A DNA stretch of 64,000 nt from Auanema rhodensis (taxonomy: Eukaryota; Nematoda; Chromadorea; Rhabditida; Rhabditidae): contig OZ059897.1 in NCBI GenBank assembly GCA_964057225.1, forward strand, positions 16,740,001 through 16,804,000. The letters are read 5' to 3'. The number at the start of each line of letters is the position of its first letter. Within the stretch, counting starts at the first letter, position 1. The notes under the pieces are model-generated. The model was not told the DNA's origin. It made no database searches and saw only the letters and a program-made list of their open reading frames with translations. Shown piece after piece: positions 54,367 through 64,000 of this stretch. The translations under genes and the position numbers were made by a program.

Positions 54367-54749
54367 AAATTTGTTAATATTCTTACTCATTTTACTTACT
54401 TTTCAACAGCTGTATTCCTAATGATCTGAGCAATTCATACTTTGTATGACGATTTGCCGGTTGTCAAGATGTTTTTACATCCTGAATTATCAAATTGTTA
54501 ATCCTAACAGGTCTTCTTTGTCTATGTGCTTGTGAAGTACATTTCCCATCTGTGGTCTCTTATGGATTCATTTTATAGTTTGCATCCTAATTTATTTATA
54601 TTAATTTAGTCATTGTTGTTGGTAACTAAGTAATCAATAAACATTACCCAATTATGTAATATAAATTTCAATTCAATGTAAATGCTATAACCATATTTTT
54701 GGTCCAATGTGTTCCTAAGGACAATAGTTGAAAAATAAATTTAGGAGGG
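54367..54749. other. 3' UTR of the Mi-2 gene and spacer to ELP5
   Basis: It carries a good AATAAA at 54636-54641, 270 bases after the stop codon, and an acceptor (aatttag) five bases before the ELP5 ATG. No exon is present. Confidence 0.55.
54636..54641 (+). terminator. Poly(A) signal for the Mi-2 gene
   Basis: AATAAA lies 270 bases downstream of the stop, and the ELP5 start follows about 110 bases later. This is the spacing seen at nematode operon junctions. Confidence 0.5.
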
Positions 54750-55794
54750 ATGTTTCTCGATTCTAACCAATTGCAAGGTGTTATTTTAGTGAAAGGTATT
54801 GATGGATCTAAAGATTTTCTTTTTTATCCTGATTTAAGATTCTTCCTCATGCTTTGGTGAGCCTATTGTTTATGCTCTAACTAAGCAAAGTGAAGTTGTT
54901 GTTGTAACTTTGAATGGAAGACGTGAACAATTAATAAACAGGTATTCTAGTAGGGTAAATGAAAAGTAAGTGTATAGTTTTATACATTGAAGTGTTACAT
55001 CTTATTTCAGTTCTTTTGTATATTTCGATGATTTCTCACGATTATCAGTATTGAAAGATAAAATTCTGAACTTCTCCGTCAATGGCTTGTGTATAATTGA
55101 CTGTATAGAAATTCTCTTAGATATTTATGGCGTAGATTCTGTTGCAATGTTGATGAATGACTTAAAAGGTTTAATCTAATTATCTATTTATTTATTTTAT
55201 ATTTTCTAGAAAAATTTGCCGTTGTTGCTGCCTTTTGTCATTATCAAACTGTTTCACTTAATCAATGGAATCGTTTGTGTTCTATAGCAGATAGTTTTTT
55301 AAATGTTTACAAGGAGGGATCATTGTTCCTATCGAATATAACTGCTATTAAGAAAAACGGAAAACTTCAAGCTATAGTAATATTTTTACTTTTAGTATTC
55401 TCTTTTAATTATATTATCATTGATTTTTAATACAAGATATTTCAGCAAGAATCATTCACCATCAGTCCTGACCTTCAGCTTCATAGTAAGAAATATGAAA
55501 ACAAGATTGAAGAATCTACTGAAGACTTGTGTCTGAAGACTCCTTTCGATGTTGGCCTAACTCTTAAGGTATGTTAATTTATGTTTATGAGTATTGATTG
55601 ATTTTTTACAGGATACTGAGAAATCAGCCAGAGAAGCTCTGGAGTTGCCTTACCTTTCCACCCAAACCCAAGAGGGTCTAGTCAATTTACGACTTTCAGA
55701 CAAGAAAGTTCGTGTCGGAGGCCAAATAATTTATACGCCAGACGATGGTGATGATCTAGATGACAGTGATCCTGATGATGATCTTAACCTCTAG
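54750..55794 (+). CDS. Elongator complex subunit ELP5 homologue
   Basis: Elongator modifies wobble uridines of tRNAs; ELP5 belongs to the ELP4-5-6 subassembly with a RecA-like fold. Exons run from MFLDSNQLQGVILVK through GEPIVYALTKQSEVVVVTLN, SVNGLCIIDCIEILLDIYG, AVVAAFCHYQTVSLNQWNRL and FDVGLTLKDTEKSAREALEL. The last exon has the family's acidic end: VRVGGQIIYTPDDGDDLD then DSDPDDDLNL. That FDxGLT-xxxARExxxLP-YTPDxxDDxDxxDPDDDL pattern is what identifies ELP5; the N-terminal part is weakly conserved in general. About 280 residues. It starts 383 bases after the Mi-2 stop on the same strand. Confidence 0.75.
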
Positions 55795-56010
55795 AAAGAT
55801 TACCAATTTGTTGTTATTGTTATTGTTATGTAATTTACTTGTTGTGTTGAAAATCTGACAAAGCTTATAAACTTGAATGATTTATAAAATCTCGTAAATA
55901 TACAACAATGAATAACAATGCACAACAAAAAACATAACAATGTAATAACAATAATGATCAAAATTTTGAGAGCAGAGGATTGCTTCAATAATATGGAATA
56001 CATAACTAGA

Positions 56011-58349
56011 TTAGGCTTTAGAAGCTTTTTTTGTTTTAATGTTCTTCCTTCCTGGTTTACTATTCACCACGCTTTGTTCATTATCAAGAATTGACTTTTT
56101 TTGTTTTTTTGAATCGATATGCTGTTCATGGTTAGAACTTCTCTTCTTTGTAGGTCGTTCTTGCTTGTTACGTTTAGCAGCAAGAAACTCTTCAGCCTAA
56201 ACAATTCAAACATTATCCAGAAAAAAGAAAAGATAAAACCTCCTCTTCAGTCATTCCAGCCATCATCAGCTCAAGCTTCTTTTGATTTTCACGCTTTTCA
56301 CCAAACTGCTCACTTTCAAGTTTTAAATGAGCTTCTTTTTTAGATACAAGTACTTTAGTAGTATATTTAGTAACTTGCTTATGATTTACCTAAAAAAGAA
56401 TATACAGAGCACATATTATCAATGACCAACCTTAAGTTCATCAAACTTCTTGCCAACATATTCTTCACAAGCTTGCAACAAAACAATATCATGCTGCGTA
56501 CAGAATATTAAAGCAGAACCATATCTTAATTCACAAAATAACAATGAATAAAAAACCTAATGTTTACCGCCCCGCTCGAGCAGATCTACCTACTCTATGA
56601 ACGTATGTTTTGGGACATCTCGGTATGTTATGATTAATTACTAAATCTACCTGAAACAAGGTTTTTTTTTTAATCATAAAAGCATATGACAACATACATG
56701 AGGAATATCAAGCCCTCTTGCAGCAACATCAGTGCAAATTAACACTTTTTTATTTTTACTACGGAAAGCTGAGAGAGAAGCCATTCGAATTTTTTGAGAT
56801 ACTTGAGAATGTAAAACTCCAACCTAATAAAAGTATTATTTTAATATTTACAAATATTCTAACTTCGAATCCAAGAGCAGTAAACATATAAGAGAGAGCA
56901 TGTGCTTCACGGCAGGTTTCAGCAAATACCAACACAGAGCTCTTTGAATTTTGTTCCAAATAATTTTTTACAACATAAACCTGTAGAAAAAATTTAACAT
57001 AGTATATAATAAGAATATACCAAATAGGCATCCTTAACAGCCATGGGGCAAAGAACAAACTTTTGTTCTAACTTTTCCACAGTTGTAACTTGTGATTTAT
57101 CTTCAAAGAAGAAAGGTTTACGAACGGACAAATTATGAAGAGTAGTGATCGCAGTAGAAATAGTAGCAGAAAAAAGAAGTGTTTGACGTTTCTTCGGTAC
57201 AGCATCGAATATAATTTTAAGCTGGAAAAATAATTTTTTCTAGAAACAAAAAGAAAACTAACATCATCGGTGAACTGTCCATCCAGTAACCTATCAGCTT
57301 CATCAAGAACAAAGAATTCAACTTTTCTGAAATAAATAATACCATTAACTATGAAAAAAAAACAAAAAAAACTTCAAAACATTTGACAATGATTCATTAT
57401 TTAATAGGTGATCAGTTAATCGTCCAGGTGTTGCAATAACAATGTGAGGTCTTTGACTAAGTTCGGTCGCTTGCTGAATCTGTAAAAGAGGTGAAAGAAT
57501 GTAAAAACAAAATTAAACTTACGATGCACTTTCCACCAACAATGACAGAAACCTTCAAGCATATAGGTCGACCTAATGAAGTAAACTGATCTGCAATTTG
57601 AAAAGCTAATTCACGTGTCGGAGTTAATATTAGAGCAAAGATTCCGAAGGGATCTACCGCGAGCTATAAAATCGAATTTAAAAATTGTTGACCTCAGCCA
57701 CATTATCACCTTTTTTAATATCGGAAGAGCGAATGATAGTGTTTTTCCGGTACCTGTCTTAGCACAACCAAGAACGTCACTACCATCGTTAATACGAGGT
57801 ATGCAAGCAGCCTATAATATATTTAAAAATTTCAAAAAATTCATATATGTAACAAATATTGAGTATTAGTATTCAAATATTATATATCATACTTGAACAG
57901 GTGTTGGTTTTGTAATTCGCAACATATCTAATCGCTCTACAAGCCATGAAGGTACACCTATCTTACTGAATGTAAGATTTTTATCGATTTCTGAGCTGAT
58001 CTGAAAAAAATTACGTTGAATGAATTTTAAACCGCAAAACCTTATGAAAAATGATATTGTCTCATTTTCAGATAAAAAATTATAGCATTTACTTACCTCA
58101 ACTGGTTCAATTTTTTGCAATTCTTTGAGTTCTTCTCCTTCCTCGTGTTCCTCATTTTCTTCCTCCGATTCCTAAATCGATTAGAAAACAAACTCTATTT
58201 AAAATGCTTACTTCTTCATCAGAAACATCAGAAGAATCAGATGCCACATCATCATGGTCATTGCCCCCTTGTTCTTCTGTTTCTTCGGATATTTCTTCAT
58301 TATTATCATCCTCATCAGAAGAATATAGAAAGTCGTCTGTTCCCTCCAT
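56011..58349 (-). CDS. DEAD-box ATP-dependent RNA helicase, DDX49/Dbp8 type
   Basis: This is a nucleolar helicase needed for small ribosomal subunit biogenesis. After an acidic, Ser/Glu-rich N-terminus (about 90 residues, longer than in most DDX49 proteins) come the canonical motifs: Q motif region ([26 protein letters not shown]), motif I AKTGTGKT, Ia PTRELAFQ, Ib TPGR, II DEAD ([14 protein letters not shown]), III SAT, then [30 protein letters not shown]-type [15 protein letters not shown] and [13 protein letters not shown]. The C-terminus has [12 protein letters not shown], a basic lysine-rich tail and ends KTKKASKA. The order and the post-helicase LVHxIEExVxxK-like stretch favour DDX49 over DDX47/DDX27. 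ATG at 58349 follows a ttttcaag acceptor. Confidence 0.85.
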
Positions 58350-58532
58350 TTATGTTCCTTGAAAATATAATTTCAAAAAACACAAGTAAGAACAATTCAG
58401 GTAAGAGAACTCGGAAAATCCGATTACAAAAACGATAGAATTCAAAAAAAATTAATTTAGCATTAGAAAGCAGCTGACATAAAACAAAAGAGGCAAACGA
58501 GAAAAGCATAACAAATCTTGAAAATAGCTGAA

Positions 58533-59058
58533 TTATTTTGGAATTTGTTGTTGAATCTGTTGTAATTTCATCTCACGGATTTTGTTAGTTTCTTCTTCAG
58601 TCAAGAAGCGAATATTGTGTTTGCTCTTATGCTCATTCAATTCGGTTCCTTTTGATACCAACTTTTCGTTGAGATCCTCTGAGATTTTAGACAACTGAAA
58701 TATAAACATTATTTTAATAAGAAATTGAACAAACTGACGTTTTTGTAATTGATTTCTAAGGTTGGAAGAGCTTCTTCTACGCTGTACTCGATCAAAGAAT
58801 TACCGATCATCTTGAAAGCTCTTTGAGCAGGATCCAAATCTTTCAAAATTTGTATAACACGCCTAGATTTATAACGATAGTGTTATATTACATGATAAAT
58901 ATTGATAAATACCCATATTCTCGTTTCTCTTCCTCAATTCTTGTAATCTCATTAGCAAAGGTTTGCTGCTCTTCCCGGAGGCGTTGGAAGGTCTCCACAA
59001 TCTGCTTTTGCTCTTGTTCAGCAGGGGTTGTTGCAGGAGCAGCAGTAGAAGTAGCCAT
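58533..59058 (-). CDS. Prefoldin subunit 2
   Basis: A beta-type prefoldin subunit, part of the cytosolic hexamer that delivers unfolded actin and tubulin to the CCT chaperonin. The three exons encode about 143 residues, near the family norm. Diagnostic text: [40 protein letters not shown] and [20 protein letters not shown], with two coiled-coil arms flanking the beta hairpin, then LRFL-like [20 protein letters not shown] and a QQQIPK end. The start (ATG at 59058) follows an acceptor (tattgtatag). DDX49 begins 183 bases downstream on the same strand. Confidence 0.94.
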
Positions 59059-59568
59059 GGTATAACCTATACAATATTTAAAATATCGTCTTAATTAAAA
59101 TTATTCAAAATCTTAAACTATCGAGAGTTACGCTAAGACGTTTAAAAAAAGCGAGAGTCGAACGACAATAAAGTTATCAGCAGTTTATTATCATACAATT
59201 TGACTCATCATAATAAAATATTTTAAAATCGCAACCAGAGATAAAACAGGCATTCGAGACATCCTCCTACGGTTGACGATGCAACTCTACTTTAAATTGA
59301 GGATAAAAATATACGCAGTTTGCCGTATTATTCAAGAATGTAACAACACAATGAACTCGAAAGTTTAAATATATATATTATTGATATTATTCAGAAAAAG
59401 TCGGGATATAGAGAAAACGATTGGCTATAATTTCAAATTGTATTCGTTTTTGGATAATTATAACATGACTAAGACTAATCAATAATCCCACCTTCTTTAT
59501 AATTCATGAGCTGATGTATCCCATTTTGACATATTATATTATAAATGATAAATATTTGTTTTCAGAAC
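59059..59568. promoter_or_regulatory. Divergent promoter region of PFD2 and selenocysteine lyase
   Basis: About 510 bases separate two divergent start codons. A splice acceptor (gttttcag) lies three bases before the lyase ATG. No named promoter element was seen. Confidence 0.4.
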
Positions 59569-61269
59569 ATGGGAATTCAAGTCATAGAATCTAAAATTTC
59601 CCCAATTTATGTAGATTTTAATGCTACAACTCCTTTGGCTCCTGAGGTCATATCTTCTATTACGGAGGGTTTACAGTTATGGGCCAACCCTTCAAGTAAT
59701 CATCCCTTATGTAAATGAAAAATAAGCTATGTTTTGAGATATACCTTTTAAGCTTGCCACGCAGCAGAAGAAATTGACTTAGCAAGAAAGCGTTTAGCTG
59801 TTTTACTTAATGTACAGAAGGAAGAAGTTATATTTACTTCTGGTGGCACTGAGGTATTTATATTACATGCTGATAATTTATCTTTACATTGAAAACACAG
59901 TCTAATAATTGGATAATACAAGCAGTGATTTCCAAGTATGCAGAAAGTAATCGACCCAAAATACCACATGTGATATCGAGCGCTATAGAACATCCTTCTA
60001 TTTCAAATAAGTTACAAGATTTGTTGAACCAAGGCCTGATAGGTGTGTTTGGAAAATATGTTAAACTAACTATCTTAAAAACTAATTCCAGAATTATCTG
60101 AATGCGAAATTGATATGCAAACTGGCATGGTTAATTTGAATTGCTTAGAACACCTAATAAAGGAGAATACTTGTTTGGTCACCGTAATGTTAGCCAATAA
60201 TGAAACAGGTGTCATCCAACCGATTAGAGAAATTTCAGATGTTTTGAAAAAGAATGAAAAAAAATTCGGTTGGAAATACTTTCCAACTGAGCCTGAACCA
60301 TGGTTTTTTTAGGCAGTGCTTGTTTTTTTCACACAGATGCCTCCCAAGCCATTGGAAAGATCAAAGTGGATTTACAAGAATTAGGAGCTGATTCTTTAAC
60401 TGTTGTTGGGCACAAAGTTGGAGCAGTTGCGTTGATTATATTAGAGCTATTTATTTTAGTTTTACGGTCCAAGAAATGGAGCATTAATAGTTCGTGAACC
60501 TTGGAAATCATTATATCTGAAGCCACTTCTCTTTGGTGGAAACCAAGAATTTGGGTTTCGATCGGGGTAAAATTCTGATTTAATCGCGTCTTATTCTGAA
60601 TTAACAGAACGGAAAATACCCCAATGATTATGGGCTTAGGAACTGCTGCTCAGTTGTCCTTAATGAACGTGTCAATTTATCAAAATCATCTATTATCTAT
60701 TAGGGATTATTTTGAAAAGCAGTTACAAGTTCAGTTTTAATATAATCGAGTGAATTTGTTTTTTCTTCAGGAGCAACTGCCAAACAATCACAGAGTTAAT
60801 TTTAGCAGTTCAATTCGTCTACCTAATACAAGCAGTGTATCATTCTTGAAATGGCCAGGCAATGCTTGTGAATTGTTAGAAAGGTTTCGTTTTATTATAA
60901 TTATTTAATGAATGGTATCAACTTTAGCTGTAAATTGTTCTTAGCTAGTACGGGAGCAGCATGCCACACTGGTGCAGTGAGGTTAATTTAATTTTTTTAA
61001 AATATATAATCAATCACTAAAGTTCTATCGTGGATTTTCATGAAAAATTTGAAAAATAACTTAATTCATAGGAACTGTTTTCAGTACTATTCTCACTAGC
61101 TGTGGAGTTTCTTACGAAATTTCATCCAGAACCATTCGTTTTAGTTTTGGACGAGAAACAACAATTGCTGAGGTAACTGGGAACTCATTAACTTAGTGCG
61201 TATTAATTGGGGTTTTTTCAGATAGATATAATAATAGCTGAATTGAAAAGTATTCTCGAAAACTGTTAA
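59569..61269 (+). CDS. Selenocysteine lyase (SCLY-type, cysteine desulfurase family)
   Basis: A pyridoxal-phosphate enzyme of the NifS/IscS superfamily, in animals usually freeing selenium from selenocysteine. Ten short exons encode about 410 residues. Features in order: [92 protein letters not shown] with the PLP lysine in [24 protein letters not shown], the catalytic cysteine loop [12 protein letters not shown] and the end [14 protein letters not shown]. The [16 protein letters not shown] and KFYGPR text match SCLY rather than mitochondrial NFS1. No mitochondrial targeting sequence, so cytosolic. Confidence 0.88.
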
Positions 61270-61279
61270 ACATAACAAA

Positions 61280-61285
61280 AATAAA
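61280..61285 (+). terminator. Poly(A) signal for the selenocysteine lyase gene
   Basis: AATAAA lies 11 bases after the stop codon. Confidence 0.45.
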
Positions 61286-61370
61286 TAATTTATTTTATAA
61301 CATTAATACTGTATAAATTATGCATATAAAATCACAATCTTAATTTATTATTCACAATCTCTTAAAATCT

Positions 61371-63805
61371 TTAGATTTTATTTCGAATTAATCCTTTCAT
61401 CATATCAAAAGTATTACCATCGTCCCCAAGGGAGAAAATCTGAATAACAGCAAACATAAATTTTCATTTAAAATAAATATTACCTTTTTTGGATTTGTCT
61501 TACTTCTAACTTGCAAATACCCGTAGTTGTCAAGTCCTCTTATAATACATTTTTCGCCATGATCTTCTAGAAGAACTTCTTCTCGGCTGAAATGAATATG
61601 ATCAATAAATGTGAAGCTGAACGTAATATACCAATGCAACCAGTACTGGTAATATTTCTTCAAGAAATCTGTTTGCCCTTTTAATTCGTACATACTTAGC
61701 CAATCTGGAACGATGTAAATAGAATCAAAAATGATTAGAGTATTTCTTTTTACTTACATTCAAACTTATTCAGGCTTTCAGCAATAACTTCTTCAACTGT
61801 GAAGTTAATGTCTTCATTCTCCGGAACAATATCATTCAAGCAAACAGTCGGTAGAGAATTAGTCACATTGATTCCAGCACCTAAAAAAATAGCAAATTAT
61901 AATCTTAATTTTATGAAAAACGAACCAAGAGTGAAGAGCAGATTATCATCTCTTGTTCGGCACGTAGCCAATAATCCACCAAGCTTATGAGACCTGTTGA
62001 AATAAAAATCGTTAGGCCATTTAATTTTTATCGGGAAATCCTGCAAAGAAAATGTTTTATAAAAACATAAGCTATTCAATTTTACTTCATGTCCACTTAG
62101 CGTGCAAACAGCGTCAACTATTGAAACAGCAAAAATATGCTGAATAAAAGTTGGATTTTTAGCTAATGAGCAGCCTTTAGTTATAACAACAGAGCATGTA
62201 AACATGGCTGCACCTGCCGGAGATATAAACTCATTCCCTCCACGTCCTGTAAGGAAAGTTAAACATATATTTTCAAGTGTATCTTACCTTTTCCAGATAT
62301 TTGCTGAGATGCTACAACAACCCAATTATCACAAGATGGAATTCCATCACATAAGCTATAAAAGAAATGTCATATTACAAAAAATACGAATTCAAACTAT
62401 CTAACCTTGAGCACACATTCATTGTGGTAGTTGCTACAGGAACATGAAGACATACATGCCCCAATTTAACTGTAGTTAATTTGTCAAAGAAAGATTTAAA
62501 ATTGAATGATGTTTCCATATTGTCTCTGAATCATGTAAAAAATAATAAATTACAAGAAGAAATATCTTACATATCACCAACTTCAATTGGTAGCAAATCT
62601 TCGTTGGCTTCCGGAAGCCCATTTTGTCTAAACTTTTCCGATGTTCGTAAAAATAGCTTGGGGTTGCAACCTATTTCCTCCCCATATCGCACACCCTATC
62701 AGAAATAATTTTTATTTGTAAAGAATGAACTCATTACCATCATATTTTTGATGATATTTTCATCTCTAGAAGCCATATATCCACGTGTTAAAGCAGGAAC
62801 TTCAGTTTCCATTATATTAACTCCAATTCTTGATAAGGATTCAGAAAGAATTTTGTTGCCTGAATAATTCATAAAAATTCAAAAACGATATTAAAAACGG
62901 AACCTGGAGCTAAAAGCTGTTCAGAAGTTGCATCAGAAAAAACAGCTGCAGCTTGATGAGCACTGTTTTGCATATATAAAAATAATGGTGTATCTAAAAA
63001 TTATGTTAAAAGTCTGGAGTGGAAATTTGTAAACCTTGAGTTTTAGAAAGAACAACTGAGTAGCTCAAACCACCAATCAAATCTTTGGAATGAAATTTTT
63101 CATTAACCTATAAAGAACTGAATAATGCCAGATGTGCTAAGTAATACAATTACATGTCCGTGTTTTGTCAAGCTTTTCAACGACTTTTTAAGAAACTGCT
63201 CAAATTCTTTTCCCATCGATGAATCACGTGACCCAAAAGCCATTCTCAATATATCAGCCTGAAGTATAAATAATTCCGTTAGTACATAACTTAAATAATT
63301 TTTTACTTGTTTTTTAGAAGATTCACACTCAGTTAAACTGGCCAGTAGTCTATTCTGACATACAAATATTATTTTTCCTGCCTAAAAAGTGAAATATAGA
63401 AATATAGTTCAAGTTCAATTTAACAACTTGATTGAAATATATTTGCATTTTTGCCCAAGCAGCATCATCTAAGTTTTTAGTATCAGCAATAACCAAACAT
63501 GAAGTTGTTGGTTCAATCCATGGCTGTTTTTTGATGGCTTCTGCACTTATATTAAAAACTGTATACTTATTTGCAGGAAGAATCCTGGTCAAGTTATTAC
63601 GGATACGTCGGAAAAGATCTTCTTGTTGTCCTGTATAAACAAGAATCTAAAACACAGGTTGATATTTCAAAAAATTACGAAGCAATCCAATAAAAACATA
63701 CGGATGGTGGCTTATACATGGCTTTGTCAGAAGGCGTTTTGGAAGAAAGAAAATTTCGAGTAGGCGTATAAGGACGACGGAATGAATGCCTTTCGAAGAG
63801 GATAT
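61371..63805 (-). CDS. Biotin-protein ligase (holocarboxylase synthetase, HLCS-type), 5' end outside the window
   Basis: The enzyme attaches biotin to carboxylases. The catalytic part is read from about 62420 downwards: LCDGIPSCDNWVVVASQQIS, GRGGNEFISPAGAAMFTC (the biotin-AMP-binding GRGxxGN signature), IQHIFAVSIVDAVCTLSGHE, IKIKWPNDFYFNRSHKLGGL with the catalytic lysine of KxGG(L/I)L, and NVTNSLPTVCLND. The C-terminal cap holds REEVLLEDHGEKCIIRGLDN and YGYLQVRSKTNPKK, ending MMKGLIRNKI. The N-terminal region (for example ILVYTGQQEDLFRRIRNNLT, DLIGGLSYSVVLSKTQD) matches the long regulatory half of animal HLCS. The first visible exon begins after an acceptor at 63805, so upstream exons lie beyond 64000 or in the last 195 bases, where I found none. 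Convergent with selenocysteine lyase. Confidence 0.9.
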
Positions 63806-64000
63806 CTGAAAGGACAAATCAAATTAATTCTATTTCCTTAGAATATATTAATCAATTTTGATGTATACTACAACTCACATAGTTTTAAATTTCTAAAATT
63901 ATATAAAGAAATCATTAACGTGGCTTTTGAGTATGAAACATTAACAAAGTTTTTATCTATTAGCTTTAAAAAGGTTGTAAATATGTTACAAGTGTTTTTA
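63806..64000 (-). other. Intron or upstream region of the biotin-protein ligase gene
   Basis: AT-rich DNA next to the right window edge with no coding frame that joins the next exon. Confidence 0.4.

Overview
This window is nuclear DNA from an animal, almost certainly a nematode. It is AT-rich. Genes are dense and lie on both strands. They are split into many short exons by very small introns, mostly about 45-60 bases, with acceptors such as ttttag or tttcag. Many start codons sit a few bases after an unpaired splice acceptor, the pattern expected of spliced-leader trans-splicing. A degenerin-type channel, a ShKT-domain protein and a Mi-2/CHD remodeller fit this view. The acceptors are looser than the Caenorhabditis TTTTCAG, so another chromadorean lineage is likely; the species cannot be named from sequence alone. 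No tRNA, rRNA, CRISPR array, intact transposon or prokaryotic feature was seen.

Layout. 0-11.4 kb holds surface and secreted proteins: a DEG/ENaC channel cut by the left edge (+), a secreted two-ShKT protein (-), a secreted protein of unknown role (+) and an unrecognised protein with two membrane spans (+, 5' end unresolved). 11.9-19 kb holds mitochondrial metabolism: an aralar/citrin aspartate-glutamate carrier (-), a small coiled-coil protein (+) and a mitochondrial enoyl-thioester reductase (MECR, -). 19.2-24.3 kb holds a SREK1-like SR splicing factor (-), SNU13 (+), a LACTB-like serine beta-lactamase-fold protein (+) and a tiny cysteine-rich secreted peptide (-). 24.9-30 kb is a run of three minus-strand genes: an unknown small protein, a single-PDZ protein and a divergent SLC6-like membrane protein.

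30-37 kb is mostly non-coding but contains a short secreted peptide-precursor-like gene (-), a weak exon candidate (+) and a SUZ-domain protein (-). WBP11 (+) and a KCTD-type BTB protein (-) follow. 42.9-44.6 kb encodes a secreted low-complexity Gly/Phe and Ser-rich protein (-). 47.6-54.4 kb is a full Mi-2/CHD3-CHD4 gene (+), followed by ELP5 (+), a DDX49/Dbp8 RNA helicase (-), prefoldin 2 (-), selenocysteine lyase (+) and biotin-protein ligase (-, 5' end beyond the window).

Several same-strand neighbours lie only about 180-390 bases apart: SREK1-like/MECR, SNU13/LACTB, unknown/PDZ/SLC6-like, CHD/ELP5 and PFD2/DDX49. These are candidate operons. Housekeeping genes of RNA processing (SNU13, SREK1-like, WBP11, DDX49), tRNA modification (ELP5) and mitochondrial metabolism alternate with lineage-specific secreted and membrane proteins that have large AT-rich upstream regions. 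Exon joins were worked out by hand from open frames and GT/AG sites, so exact exon edges remain provisional.
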